The translations under genes and the position numbers were made by a program. From contig JAEEIA010000061.1 in assembly GCA_016281125.1 (NCBI GenBank), positions 1 to 64,000 of the forward strand: 64,000 nt of DNA. The letters run 5' to 3'. Below are positions 8,130 to 15,884 of the stretch, one piece after another. Positions within the stretch are counted from its first letter, which is position 1. Every line of letters begins with the position of its first letter. Below the pieces are notes generated by a model. That model did not search any database, was not told where the DNA came from, and saw only the letters and a list, made by a program, of their open reading frames with translations. The DNA comes from Oscillospiraceae bacterium (lineage in GTDB: Bacteria; Bacillota; Clostridia; Oscillospirales; Ruminococcaceae).

Positions 8130-9147
8130 CCGCCTCGCCTATGACGCGGCAAAACGGCAGTGGGACAGCATCGCAAAGCCGCTCGGCAGCTTCGGCACAT
8201 TGGAACGGATGATCTGCAAAATTGCCGCCGTGCAGGGTACGCCGGAGGTTCACATTGACAGGCGAACCGCCGTTATTTTCTGCGGCGACCACGGCATCAC
8301 CGCGGAGGGCGTGACGCAGTGCGGCAGCGAGGTCACGGCGGTCTGCGCAAAAGAAATCGCGGAGGGGCGCTCCAATGTCAATGCACTCGCCGCAGCATAT
8401 CATGTGCAGGTCGCCGCGGTGGATACCGGCATCCGGGACGCGGTGCAGTCCACGGCTTTACTCCGCAGGCATATTGCGGACGGCACGCGGAACTTCACCC
8501 AGGAACCCGCCATGACCGAAGCACAGACCGTGCAGGCAATCCGCACCGGCATAGACCTTGCAGGAGATTATAAAGCGCAGGGCACGGACATTCTGATTGC
8601 CGGGGAAATGGGCATCGGCAACACGACAGCCGCCGCGGCACTCGCTGCCGTTCTGCTGGATCTGCCGCCGGAGGCCGTCACGGGCAGAGGCTCCGGACTC
8701 AGCAGCGAGGGGCTGCTGCGAAAAATCGAAACGGTGCGCCGCGGCATTGCACTGCACCGCCCGGAGAAACACAACCCGCTGCATCTGCTGCAAACGCTCG
8801 GCGGGCTGGAAATTGCGGGCATGACAGGGCTGTATCTCGGCGCGGCATATTATCAGCTGCCGGTCATTCTGGACGGCGTGATCTCCGCTGCGGCTGCCGC
8901 TGCCGCATATCAGATGAATCCGCGCTGCGGGGATTATATGCTGGCCAGCCACTGCTCGGAGGAGCCCGCCGCAAAGGGGCTGCTCCGGATGATGCAGCTT
9001 GAACCCGTCATTGACGCGGGACTGCGGCTCGGGGAGGGCACCGGCGCGATGCTGCTTCTGCCGCTGCTGGACGGCGCGCTGGCGCTGTACCGGAACGCGC
9101 ACCGCTTTGCGGAAACCGGCATAGAAAGGTATACGGAACAAATATGA
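8098..9147 (+). CDS. cobT: Nicotinate-nucleotide--dimethylbenzimidazole phosphoribosyltransferase CobT
   Basis: CobT moves the phosphoribosyl group of nicotinate mononucleotide onto the lower-ligand base to make an alpha-ribazole phosphate. The 349-residue protein begins at ATG 8098, inside cbiA, with GGAG just upstream. The family segments KPLGSFGTLE and FCGDHGITAEGV are near the N-terminus, and RLGEGTGA near the C-terminus holds the probable catalytic glutamate E313. Lower-ligand synthesis genes (bza, bluB) are not in the window, so the base used cannot be read from this sequence. Confidence 0.94.
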   Translation: MERISRILPSDRLAYDAAKRQWDSIAKPLGSFGTLERMICKIAAVQGTPEVHIDRRTAVIFCGDHGITAEGVTQCGSEVTAVCAKEIAEGRSNVNALAAAYHVQVAAVDTGIRDAVQSTALLRRHIADGTRNFTQEPAMTEAQTVQAIRTGIDLAGDYKAQGTDILIAGEMGIGNTTAAAALAAVLLDLPPEAVTGRGSGLSSEGLLRKIETVRRGIALHRPEKHNPLHLLQTLGGLEIAGMTGLYLGAAYYQLPVILDGVISAAAAAAAYQMNPRCGDYMLASHCSEEPAAKGLLRMMQLEPVIDAGLRLGEGTGAMLLLPLLDGALALYRNAHRFAETGIERYTEQI

Positions 9148-9665
9148 CGACGTTGATCACAGGGGGCTCCAAATGCGGAAAATCGCGGTTTGCGGAATCG
9201 CTTCTGCTGTCCCATTCCGGGCAGCGGCGCTATCTGGCAACGATGCAGCCGTTCGGCGCGGATGCGGAGCGGGCAATCGCACGGCACCGCGAAATGCGCG
9301 CAGGCAAAGGATTTTCCACAACCGAACAGTATACGGATCTGCACAGGCTGATGCTGCCCCCGCACTGCGGCGTGCTGCTGGAATGCCTCTGCAACCTCAC
9401 GGCGAATGAGATGTTCCGGGAAGATCCCGCGCCGGACGTCCTCCGCCATATCATGCGCGGCATCCGGCATTTGCAGTTGCAGGCGGAACAGCTTGTGATC
9501 GTGACCGGACAGGTCGGCAGTGACGGCATCCGGTATCCCGCAGAAACAGATGCATATATCGCACTGCTCGGTGCCGTCAGCCGGGAAACCGCCGCGCTTG
9601 CGGATGCTGTCTACGAATGCGTATACGGGATTCCCGTGCTGCTGAAAGGAGCCGCATCATGCTGA
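9144..9665 (+). CDS. cobU: Adenosylcobinamide kinase / adenosylcobinamide-phosphate guanylyltransferase CobU
   Basis: CobU phosphorylates adenosylcobinamide and then attaches GMP. The 173-residue length fits the family. Visible features are a P-loop, GGSKCGKS (7-14), the RHR triad at 47-49 whose H48 is the likely guanylated histidine, and the C-terminal VYGIPVLLKG. The segment expected to read NEVG is TGQVG here, a mild departure. It overlaps cobT by four bases and cobS by seven. A second, shorter CobU-like gene follows cobS. Confidence 0.9.
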   Translation: MTTLITGGSKCGKSRFAESLLLSHSGQRRYLATMQPFGADAERAIARHREMRAGKGFSTTEQYTDLHRLMLPPHCGVLLECLCNLTANEMFREDPAPDVLRHIMRGIRHLQLQAEQLVIVTGQVGSDGIRYPAETDAYIALLGAVSRETAALADAVYECVYGIPVLLKGAASC

Positions 9666-10429
9666 AATCAATGCTCTCGGCGTTTATGATGTACTCACGC
9701 ATCCCGGTGCCGCAGATCGCATGGAAGGAAGAAAACCGCCGCTATTCGCTCGGCTGGTTCCCGCTGATCGGCGCGGTCACGGGGCTGATGCTGCTGCTCT
9801 GGCGCCTGCTCTGCAATCTGCTGCATCTTCCGCAGATGCTGTTCGCAGCGGGCGCGGTCTGCCTGCCGGTCTGCGTCACAGGCGGCATTCATCTGGACGG
9901 CTACTGCGATGTCACCGACGCGCTGGCGTCCTGTGCCGACCGTGAGAAAAAGCTCGCAATTATGTCAGATCCGCATATCGGATCGTTTGCGGTCATCCGC
10001 GTCTGCCTGTATCTGATCGTGCAGACGGCGCTGCTGACGGAGCTTGGCACGCTGCGCGATGTCTGCCGGATCGGCTGCGGCCTGATCCTGTCCCGCGCGC
10101 TGAGCGGACTCTCCGCGGTCACGTTCCGCTGCGCGAAAAAGGACGGCACGCTTCAGAGCTTTGTTAAGCCCTCGCACCGCACCGTCACGACCGGCATGTG
10201 CATCGGCTGGATGCTCCTGTCCGGCTGCGGAATCTGCGCCTGCGGGCTGCTGCCCGGACTGCTGATGCTCGCCGCGGCTGCGGCTGTCTTTATCCATTAC
10301 CGCGCTGCTGCATACAAGCACTTCGGCGGCATCACGGGCGACCTCTGCGGCTGGTTTTTGCAGCGCTGCGAGCTCGCCGTGCTGACGGCCGCGGTGCTCG
10401 GACAATCCATCACGGAGGTGTTCGCATGA
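9659..10429 (+). CDS. cobS: Adenosylcobinamide-GDP ribazoletransferase CobS
   Basis: CobS is the membrane enzyme that joins adenosylcobinamide-GDP to alpha-ribazole (phosphate). The 256-residue protein has about six or seven hydrophobic helices. It shows the family motif GIHLDGYCDVTDAL (77-90) followed by KLAIMSDPHIGSFAV, whose acidic residues bind metal and substrate. FGGITGDLCGWFLQ near the C-terminus is the second conserved site. ATG 9659 is preferred over the upstream in-frame ATG inside cobU because it gives the normal N-terminus LKSMLSAFMMYSRIPVP. Confidence 0.93.
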   Translation: MLKSMLSAFMMYSRIPVPQIAWKEENRRYSLGWFPLIGAVTGLMLLLWRLLCNLLHLPQMLFAAGAVCLPVCVTGGIHLDGYCDVTDALASCADREKKLAIMSDPHIGSFAVIRVCLYLIVQTALLTELGTLRDVCRIGCGLILSRALSGLSAVTFRCAKKDGTLQSFVKPSHRTVTTGMCIGWMLLSGCGICACGLLPGLLMLAAAAAVFIHYRAAAYKHFGGITGDLCGWFLQRCELAVLTAAVLGQSITEVFA

Positions 10430-10812
10430 TGCTTCTGACCGGCGGTGCATACCAGGGAAAAACCGCCTATCTTCTGAAAAATTTGCCGGATATTGTCTGT
10501 ACGGACGGCGAAACATGCAGCTTTTCCGAAGCGGAGCACGCTCAATGCATCAATCATTATCACGCGCTGATCCGGCGGCTTTTTGAAGCGCAGGAGGATC
10601 CTGCCGCATGGACGGCGCGCTACTGTGACGCGCATCCGGACGGCATCATTCTGCTCAATGAAACCGGCTGCGGCATCATCCCGCTGGATTCTGCGGAACG
10701 GCGGCTCCGTGAGCTGACCGGCATCTGCGGCTGCATCGTTGCAGAACACGCGCAGACGGTCATCCGCATCACCTGCGGGATTCCTTCGGCAATCAAGGGT
10801 GATCTGCCGTGA
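10426..10812 (+). CDS. Second, shortened CobU-like P-loop protein
   Basis: A 128-residue paralogue-like protein. It has an N-terminal P-loop GGAYQGKT (6-13) and the CobU-type segment NETGCGIIPLDSAERRLREL. Its C-terminus, from about residue 99, also matches the end of CobU up to a GIP motif. It lacks the RHR triad that carries the guanylated histidine, and it is about 45 residues shorter than the CobU encoded at 9144. GGAGG lies upstream of ATG 10426, which overlaps the cobS stop; the gene ends four bases into cobC. It may be a kinase-only CobU, a partner subunit of the other CobU, or a degenerate copy that kept its frame. Confidence 0.75.
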   Translation: MMLLTGGAYQGKTAYLLKNLPDIVCTDGETCSFSEAEHAQCINHYHALIRRLFEAQEDPAAWTARYCDAHPDGIILLNETGCGIIPLDSAERRLRELTGICGCIVAEHAQTVIRITCGIPSAIKGDLP

Positions 10813-11369
10813 AGCTGCTGATGATCCGGCACGGGCTGACTGCCGGAAATCTCGAAAAACGCTACATCGGCACAACGGACGAACCGCTCTGCGAAGCGGG
10901 CATCCGGCAGCTCCGCAGCTGTTCGTATCCGATGAGCGAGGTGCTGCTGACCAGCCCCATGCAGCGCTGTATCCAGACCGCGGCCATCCTGTTTCCGGGG
11001 CAGGCCGCACAGACCGTCCCGGATTTCCGCGAGTGCGATTTCGGGGATTTTGAGGGCAAAAGCTATGCCGAACTGAACGGCGATCCACAGTATCAGGCTT
11101 GGATCGACAGCGGCGGGACTGCCCCGTTTCCGCACGGCGAATCGCCTGCTGCATTCCGGCAGCGCTGCTGTGATGCCTTCTCCGCCGCAATGAAACAATA
11201 TGCAGACGCAGAAAACATCTGCATGGTCGTACACGGCGGCACGATCATGTCCGTTCTGGCGGAATTTGCCCTGCCAAAGCGCAGCTATTACGACTGGATG
11301 ACGGAAAACGCACACGCCCGGTCTTGTGAATTTGACGGCCGGAATATTCGATTTTCGGAGAAGCTATGA
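10809..11369 (+). CDS. cobC: Alpha-ribazole phosphatase CobC (histidine phosphatase family)
   Basis: CobC removes the phosphate from alpha-ribazole 5'-phosphate or from adenosylcobalamin 5'-phosphate. The 186-residue protein has the phosphoglycerate-mutase-like signature MIRHGLTAGN with the phosphorylated histidine H8. The supporting catalytic residues follow: R53-type TSPMQRCIQTA, E75 in RECDFGDFEG and H142 in VVHGGT. The last four bases overlap cbiB. Family membership is certain; the specific substrate is inferred from its place among nucleotide-loop assembly genes. Confidence 0.9.
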   Translation: MKLLMIRHGLTAGNLEKRYIGTTDEPLCEAGIRQLRSCSYPMSEVLLTSPMQRCIQTAAILFPGQAAQTVPDFRECDFGDFEGKSYAELNGDPQYQAWIDSGGTAPFPHGESPAAFRQRCCDAFSAAMKQYADAENICMVVHGGTIMSVLAEFALPKRSYYDWMTENAHARSCEFDGRNIRFSEKL

Positions 11370-12334
11370 AACATTTTCTGCCTGCGGTTCCGATGCTGCT
11401 CGGCTTTCTGCTGGACGCGTGCATCGGGGATCCGCATGATTTCCCGCACCCGGTACGCTGGATCGGGAACCTGATTTCTGCACTGGAGGCCGTCGTCCGG
11501 CGGCGCATGAAAAACCTGCGCTGCGGCGGGGTGCTGCTGGTGATCACCGTGCTGCTCCTCTCCGCGGGACTGCCCGCGCTGCTGCTTCTGCTCTGCTACC
11601 GCCTGCATCTCCTTGCGGGCATCGCGGCGGAGAGCGTTCTGATCTGTTATCTGCTGGCCGCCCGGAGCCTGCGCGACGAGAGCATGGCGGTCTGCACAGC
11701 GGCGGAATCCGGCGACACCGAAGCTGCCCGCAAAGCAGTTTCCATGATTGTCGGGCGGGATACGGCGGTGCTTGACCGCGACGGCATCCTGCGTGCCGCG
11801 GTCGAAACCGTTGCGGAAAACACCTCGGACGGCGTGACCGCGCCTTTGTTTTATATTGCGCTCGGCGGTGCTGTCGGCGGCTTTTTTTACAAAGCAGCGA
11901 ACACCATGGATTCGATGCTCGGCTACAAAAACGAGAAATACGCAGACCTCGGGCGGTGCGCCGCAAAGCTCGACGATGTGCTGAATTATCTCCCGTCGCG
12001 GCTGACGGCGCTGCTGATGATCGCAGCATGCAGGCCGCTGCGCCTTGACGCCGGAAACGCCGCACGCATCTGGAAACGCGACCGCAGAAAGCACGCAAGT
12101 CCGAACTCTGCGCAGACGGAGTCCGTATGCGCGGGCGCGCTGCATCTGCGGCTGGCGGGCGATGCGCAGTATTTCGGAGAGCTGCATAAAAAGCCGTTTA
12201 TCGGGGACAATGACCGCGCAATCGAACCTGCGGATATCCGCAGGGCGAACCGGCTGATGTACGGTGCATCCCTGCTGATGCTGCTGCTCAGTGCGGTTGT
12301 CCGCTGCCTGCTGCTTTGGAGGATATTGCCATGA
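11366..12334 (+). CDS. cbiB: Adenosylcobinamide-phosphate synthase CbiB
   Basis: CbiB is a polytopic membrane protein that joins aminopropanol phosphate (or a related amine) to adenosylcobyric acid. The 322-residue length is normal. DACIGDPHDFPHPVRWIG (17-34) and the NTMDSMLGYKNEKYADLG segment near residue 180 are diagnostic. The gene overlaps cobC and cobD by four bases each. The neighbouring cobD supplies the aminopropanol phosphate from threonine phosphate. Confidence 0.94.
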   Translation: MKHFLPAVPMLLGFLLDACIGDPHDFPHPVRWIGNLISALEAVVRRRMKNLRCGGVLLVITVLLLSAGLPALLLLLCYRLHLLAGIAAESVLICYLLAARSLRDESMAVCTAAESGDTEAARKAVSMIVGRDTAVLDRDGILRAAVETVAENTSDGVTAPLFYIALGGAVGGFFYKAANTMDSMLGYKNEKYADLGRCAAKLDDVLNYLPSRLTALLMIAACRPLRLDAGNAARIWKRDRRKHASPNSAQTESVCAGALHLRLAGDAQYFGELHKKPFIGDNDRAIEPADIRRANRLMYGASLLMLLLSAVVRCLLLWRILP

Positions 12335-13362
12335 GAACGCACGGCGGAAATGTGTTACGTCACGCCGGAATGCTCGATTTTTCCGCAAATATCAGCCCGC
12401 TCGGGATGCCGGAGGCCGTGCGCAGAGCCGTCACGGAATCCGCCGCGGAATGCGCACAGTATCCCGATCCGCACTGCACCGCGCTGACAGCGGCGATTGC
12501 GGCGTTTGAAGCGTGCAGCCCCGCGCAGATTGTCTGCGGGAACGGTGCGGCCGATCTGATTTTCCGGATTGTCAGCGCGTTCCGGCCGCGCCATGCACTG
12601 CTCTGCGCGCCGACGTTTTCAGAGTACGCCCATGCGCTGATGCAAAACGGGTGCAGCATCACGGAATACCCGCTGGATGCATCGCAGAATTATCAGCTTG
12701 ATGCAGGATTTGCGGATGCGCTGACGGATGAATTGGATATTGTTTTTTTGTGTACGCCGAATAATCCGACCGGCCAGCTGATTGCCCCTGCACTGCTCCG
12801 TCGGATCGCAGAAAAATGCCGGAAATACAATATTTTGCTTGTTTGTGATGAATGCTTTCTGCGATTTTGTGCAGATGCAGCGTTATACAGTCTGCGGCCG
12901 TATCTGTATGAAAGCGGCATCATTCTGCACGCATTCACAAAGCTGTTTGCAATGCCGGGGCTGCGGCTCGGCTATGCGCTCTGCGGCAGCCCGGAAACAG
13001 CAGAAACGCTCCGCAATACCGGGCAGTTCTGGAGTGTATCCGTCCCCGCGCAGGCGGCGGGCATCGCGGCGCTGCAATGCACCGAACGCATCCCGCAGAC
13101 TGTGCAGTATATTGCGCAGGAGCGTGCATTTCTGGCTGACGGGCTGCGGGACGCCGGCATCCGCGTATTTCCCGGCGCGGCCAATTTCCTGCTGCTGACT
13201 GCACCGGCGGATTTCGCGGAACAGATGCAGCAGCGCGGTATCGTCGTGCGGAAATGCACGGATTTTCACGGTTTATCGGATTCGTTTTTCCGGATTGCCG
13301 TCCGCACGCAGGAAGAAAACGAAACGCTGCTCGCAGCGGTCAGGGAGGTGTACGGCGGATGA
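12331..13362 (+). CDS. cobD: L-threonine-O-3-phosphate decarboxylase CobD
   Basis: CobD is a PLP-dependent class I/II aminotransferase-fold enzyme that decarboxylates threonine phosphate to (R)-1-amino-2-propanol phosphate for the nucleotide loop. The 343-residue protein begins HGGNVLRHAGMLDFSANI, typical of the family. It has NNPTG at 144-148, D173 for the cofactor pyridine nitrogen and the Schiff-base lysine K204 in HAFTKLFAMPGLRLGY. ATG 12331 is chosen over an ATG 15 bases upstream because it follows GGAGG and overlaps the cbiB stop. The threonine kinase (PduX/BluE type) is not seen here. Confidence 0.92.
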   Translation: MRTHGGNVLRHAGMLDFSANISPLGMPEAVRRAVTESAAECAQYPDPHCTALTAAIAAFEACSPAQIVCGNGAADLIFRIVSAFRPRHALLCAPTFSEYAHALMQNGCSITEYPLDASQNYQLDAGFADALTDELDIVFLCTPNNPTGQLIAPALLRRIAEKCRKYNILLVCDECFLRFCADAALYSLRPYLYESGIILHAFTKLFAMPGLRLGYALCGSPETAETLRNTGQFWSVSVPAQAAGIAALQCTERIPQTVQYIAQERAFLADGLRDAGIRVFPGAANFLLLTAPADFAEQMQQRGIVVRKCTDFHGLSDSFFRIAVRTQEENETLLAAVREVYGG

Positions 13363-14825
13363 AAGCGATTATGATTCAGGGCACGATGTCCGGTGTCGGA
13401 AAAAGCCTGCTGACAGCGGCGCTCTGCCGCATTTTCCGGCAGGACGGGTACCGTGTTGCGCCGTTCAAATCGCAGAACATGGCGCTCAATTCGTATATCA
13501 CGCCGGACGGTCTGGAGATCGGGCGCGCACAGGCATTGCAGGCGGAAGCCGCAGGCATCGAGCCCTCCGCGCTGATGAACCCGGTGCTGCTCAAGCCGAC
13601 CACTGACCTCGGCTCGCAGGTCATCGTCAACGGCAGAGTGCGCGGCCATATGCGCGCGGCGGAGTATTTCCGGCGCAAAACCGGGCTGCTCCCGGATATC
13701 CGGCAGGCATTTGAAACGCTCGCGGCACAGTATGACATCATCGTTGTGGAGGGCGCGGGCAGTCCTGCGGAGCTCAATCTGAAACGGGACGACATCGTCA
13801 ACATGGGGCTCGCGGAAATGCTGCGGATTCCCGTGCTGCTCGCCGGAAACATCGACTGCGGCGGCGTTTTTGCGCAGCTGCTCGGCACATACGCGCTACT
13901 GGAGCCGCAGGAGCAGGCGCTCGTCAGGGGGCTGATTGTCAATCAGTTCCGCGGCGACCGCAGGCTTTTCCAGGACGGCGTTGCGATTCTGGAGCAAAAA
14001 AGCGGGCTGCCGGTGCTCGGCGTCGTGCCGTATTTCAGGCATGATCTGGAGGACGAGGACAGCCTCTCGAACCGCCTCGCAAAAACGCAGAATACCGGCA
14101 TCATCGACATTGCGGTGATCCGGCTCCCGCGCATCTCCAACTTTTCGGATATGGACGTATTTTCGCAGTTTTCCGGTGTATCAGTCCGCTATGTATCCAA
14201 ACCGGAACAGCTCGGAAATCCGGATCTGCTGATATTGCCCGGCACAAAAAGTACGATTTCGGATATGCAGTGGATGCAGGAAACCGGCATAGACCGCGCG
14301 GTTACCGCATATGCAAAGCGCGGATTCCCGGTATTCGGCATCTGCGGCGGCTACCAGATGCTCGGCACGGAGATTGCCGACCCTGACGGAACGGAAAGCG
14401 GCGGCACGGTATCCGGGCTCGGACTGCTCCCCTGCCGGACGGTCTTTCAAGCGCAGAAAACACAGACACGCACAGAAGGACAATTCAACGAAATACCGGG
14501 CTTTTTCTCCTGTCTTTCTCATGTGCAGTTTTACGGCTATGAAGTGCATATGGGCGTGACAGAAACCGAATCTTCGCCGCTGACCGACTGCGGCGGCGCA
14601 TACACCGGCAATATTGCCGGATGCTATATTCACGGCGTATTTGACAGTGCGGCGGTTTCCGGTACGCTGATACAAGCGCTGTACCAGGCAAAGGGGCTGC
14701 GGTATCAGGGCGAGATAACAGACCGCAGGCAGCACCGTGAACAGCAGCTTGATATCCTTGCGGACACCGTCCGAAACAGCCTTGATATGCAGAAAATCTA
14801 TCAGATCACGGAGGAAGGCGTATGA
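13359..14825 (+). CDS. cbiP: Adenosylcobyric acid synthase CbiP
   Basis: CbiP (CobQ) amidates the b, d, e and g side chains of adenosylcobyrinate a,c-diamide with ATP and glutamine. The 488-residue protein has P-loop GTMSGVGKS (8-16) followed by FKSQNMALNSY. A C-terminal class I glutaminase domain carries nucleophile C329 in GICGGYQMLG and H425 in CYIHGVFDS. The frame is open 105 bases upstream, but ATG 13359 overlaps the cobD stop and gives the normal start. It overlaps cbiC by four bases. Confidence 0.95.
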   Translation: MKAIMIQGTMSGVGKSLLTAALCRIFRQDGYRVAPFKSQNMALNSYITPDGLEIGRAQALQAEAAGIEPSALMNPVLLKPTTDLGSQVIVNGRVRGHMRAAEYFRRKTGLLPDIRQAFETLAAQYDIIVVEGAGSPAELNLKRDDIVNMGLAEMLRIPVLLAGNIDCGGVFAQLLGTYALLEPQEQALVRGLIVNQFRGDRRLFQDGVAILEQKSGLPVLGVVPYFRHDLEDEDSLSNRLAKTQNTGIIDIAVIRLPRISNFSDMDVFSQFSGVSVRYVSKPEQLGNPDLLILPGTKSTISDMQWMQETGIDRAVTAYAKRGFPVFGICGGYQMLGTEIADPDGTESGGTVSGLGLLPCRTVFQAQKTQTRTEGQFNEIPGFFSCLSHVQFYGYEVHMGVTETESSPLTDCGGAYTGNIAGCYIHGVFDSAAVSGTLIQALYQAKGLRYQGEITDRRQHREQQLDILADTVRNSLDMQKIYQITEEGV

Positions 14826-15451
14826 AGCTCGAATATGTGCTGCCTGCCGAGATTGAGCAGCGCAGCTTTGCCATCATCGAATCAGAGCTTGACCGTGAAA
14901 TCCCGCAGGAAATCAAACCGGTTGTCATGCGCGTCATTCATACGACCGCGGATTTTGACTATCTGGACAGTCTTTATTTTTCACCGGATGTCATGGACAT
15001 TGCCATGCGGACGATTGAAAACGGCGCGGTCTTTGTGACGGATACGAATATGGCAAAGGCAGGCATCAACAAGGCAGCGCTTGCACGGCACGGCTGCACC
15101 TGCGAATGCTTCATGGCAGAACCGGAAATCGCTGCCGCCGCAAAGCAGAACGGTACCACCAGAGCGACAGCTTCCGTGGACAAAGCCGCCGCACTCGGAA
15201 AGCCTGTCATATATGCGGCCGGCAATGCCCCGACGGCGCTGATCCGGCTGACGGAGCTGCTGGAACAGGGCATCTTCCGGCCGGAGCTGGTGATCGGCGT
15301 GCCGGTCGGGTTTGTCAATGTTGTGCAGTCCAAAGAAATGCTGATTGCATCCGGCATTCCGTGCATTGCCGCACGCGGACGGAAGGGCGGCAGCAATGTT
15401 GCCGCGGCAATCTGCAATGCACTGCTTTATCTTGCAGACAAAAAATTGTAA
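14822..15451 (+). CDS. cbiC: Cobalt-precorrin-8 methylmutase CbiC
   Basis: CbiC moves the C11 methyl group to C12, converting cobalt-precorrin-8 to cobyrinate. The 209-residue length is normal; the catalytic histidine is H40 in RVIHTTADFDY. The AGNAPTAL and VPVGFVNV(V)QSKE segments that line the active site are present. It is the last gene of the operon. I see no clear intrinsic terminator after its stop, and the riboswitch unit begins only 27 bases further on with its own promoter. Confidence 0.95.
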   Translation: MKLEYVLPAEIEQRSFAIIESELDREIPQEIKPVVMRVIHTTADFDYLDSLYFSPDVMDIAMRTIENGAVFVTDTNMAKAGINKAALARHGCTCECFMAEPEIAAAAKQNGTTRATASVDKAAALGKPVIYAAGNAPTALIRLTELLEQGIFRPELVIGVPVGFVNVVQSKEMLIASGIPCIAARGRKGGSNVAAAICNALLYLADKKL

Positions 15452-15477
15452 AAACTGCGGGAAAAGCGGCCGGGGGC

Positions 15478-15506
15478 TTGCATTTCAGCGTTATTTGCGC
15501 TATAAT
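15478..15506 (+). promoter_or_regulatory. Promoter of the riboswitch-led chelatase/importer unit
   Basis: TTGCAT (15478-15483), 17 bases and TATAAT (15501-15506). The sequence from the -10 box onward (TATAATATTGCTG then a CATGA) is nearly the same as that at the cbiD promoter (1160-1180). Confidence 0.8.
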
Positions 15507-15534
15507 ATTGCTGTTCATGAACAAAACTGAATAA

Positions 15535-15725
15535 GTGCAGACGGTGCGGCTGATTGCGGAACACGATGCAGCCGGTAAAAGGGAAGCAGGTCAGAATCCT
15601 GCACGATCTCGTCACTGTATTTGCGGAGCGGTATGCCGTTTCCGGCGCATCCGGAAAGGTCACTGGGAAACCGGGAAGGCCTGACATACCGTGCTGATGC
15701 ATAAGCCAGGAAACCTGCCGTTTTG
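15535..15725 (+). promoter_or_regulatory. Cobalamin riboswitch aptamer
   Basis: The conserved core of the cobalamin riboswitch is readable: CGGCTG/CAGCCG pairing near 15547-15574, AAAGGGAA at about 15578-15585, a GCAGG/CCTGC stem holding AGAATCC, then CGTCACTGTA. Further on is CACTGGGAAACCGGGAAGGC. The classic B12 box GCCAGGAAACCTGCC is at 15705-15719. It binds adenosylcobalamin or a related corrinoid in the nascent RNA. An intrinsic terminator follows at 15810, so the expected logic is premature termination when corrinoid is plentiful. Confidence 0.93.
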
Positions 15726-15809
15726 CCGGTACAGAGCCGGAAGGCTCAGATCACGAGGGATTGATCGTACTGTTGGCAGGCTCTCCGGCAGCGGAAGGGT
15801 CTGTTTGCG

Positions 15810-15845
15810 ATGCTTTCTTTCCTGACGGAGAGGAAGCATTTTTTG
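15810..15845 (+). terminator. Riboswitch expression-platform terminator
   Basis: A 13-pair stem (15810-15822 with 15827-15839, two G-U pairs) around a TGAC loop is followed by a run of T, 40 bases before the cbiK start. An upstream stretch, GGCAGGCTCTCCGGCAGCGG at about 15775-15794, can pair with CCTGCCG next to the B12 box and may act in switching. The terminator is read directly; the switching partner is inferred. Confidence 0.8.
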
Positions 15846-15884
15846 CGACCCATGCCCCCTTTTGTTTGAAAGGATGTATCAATC

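Noticed and set aside
15452-15477. Terminator for the cobalamin operon
   Set aside because: Only GC-rich sequence without a stem followed by T residues; operon end not resolved.
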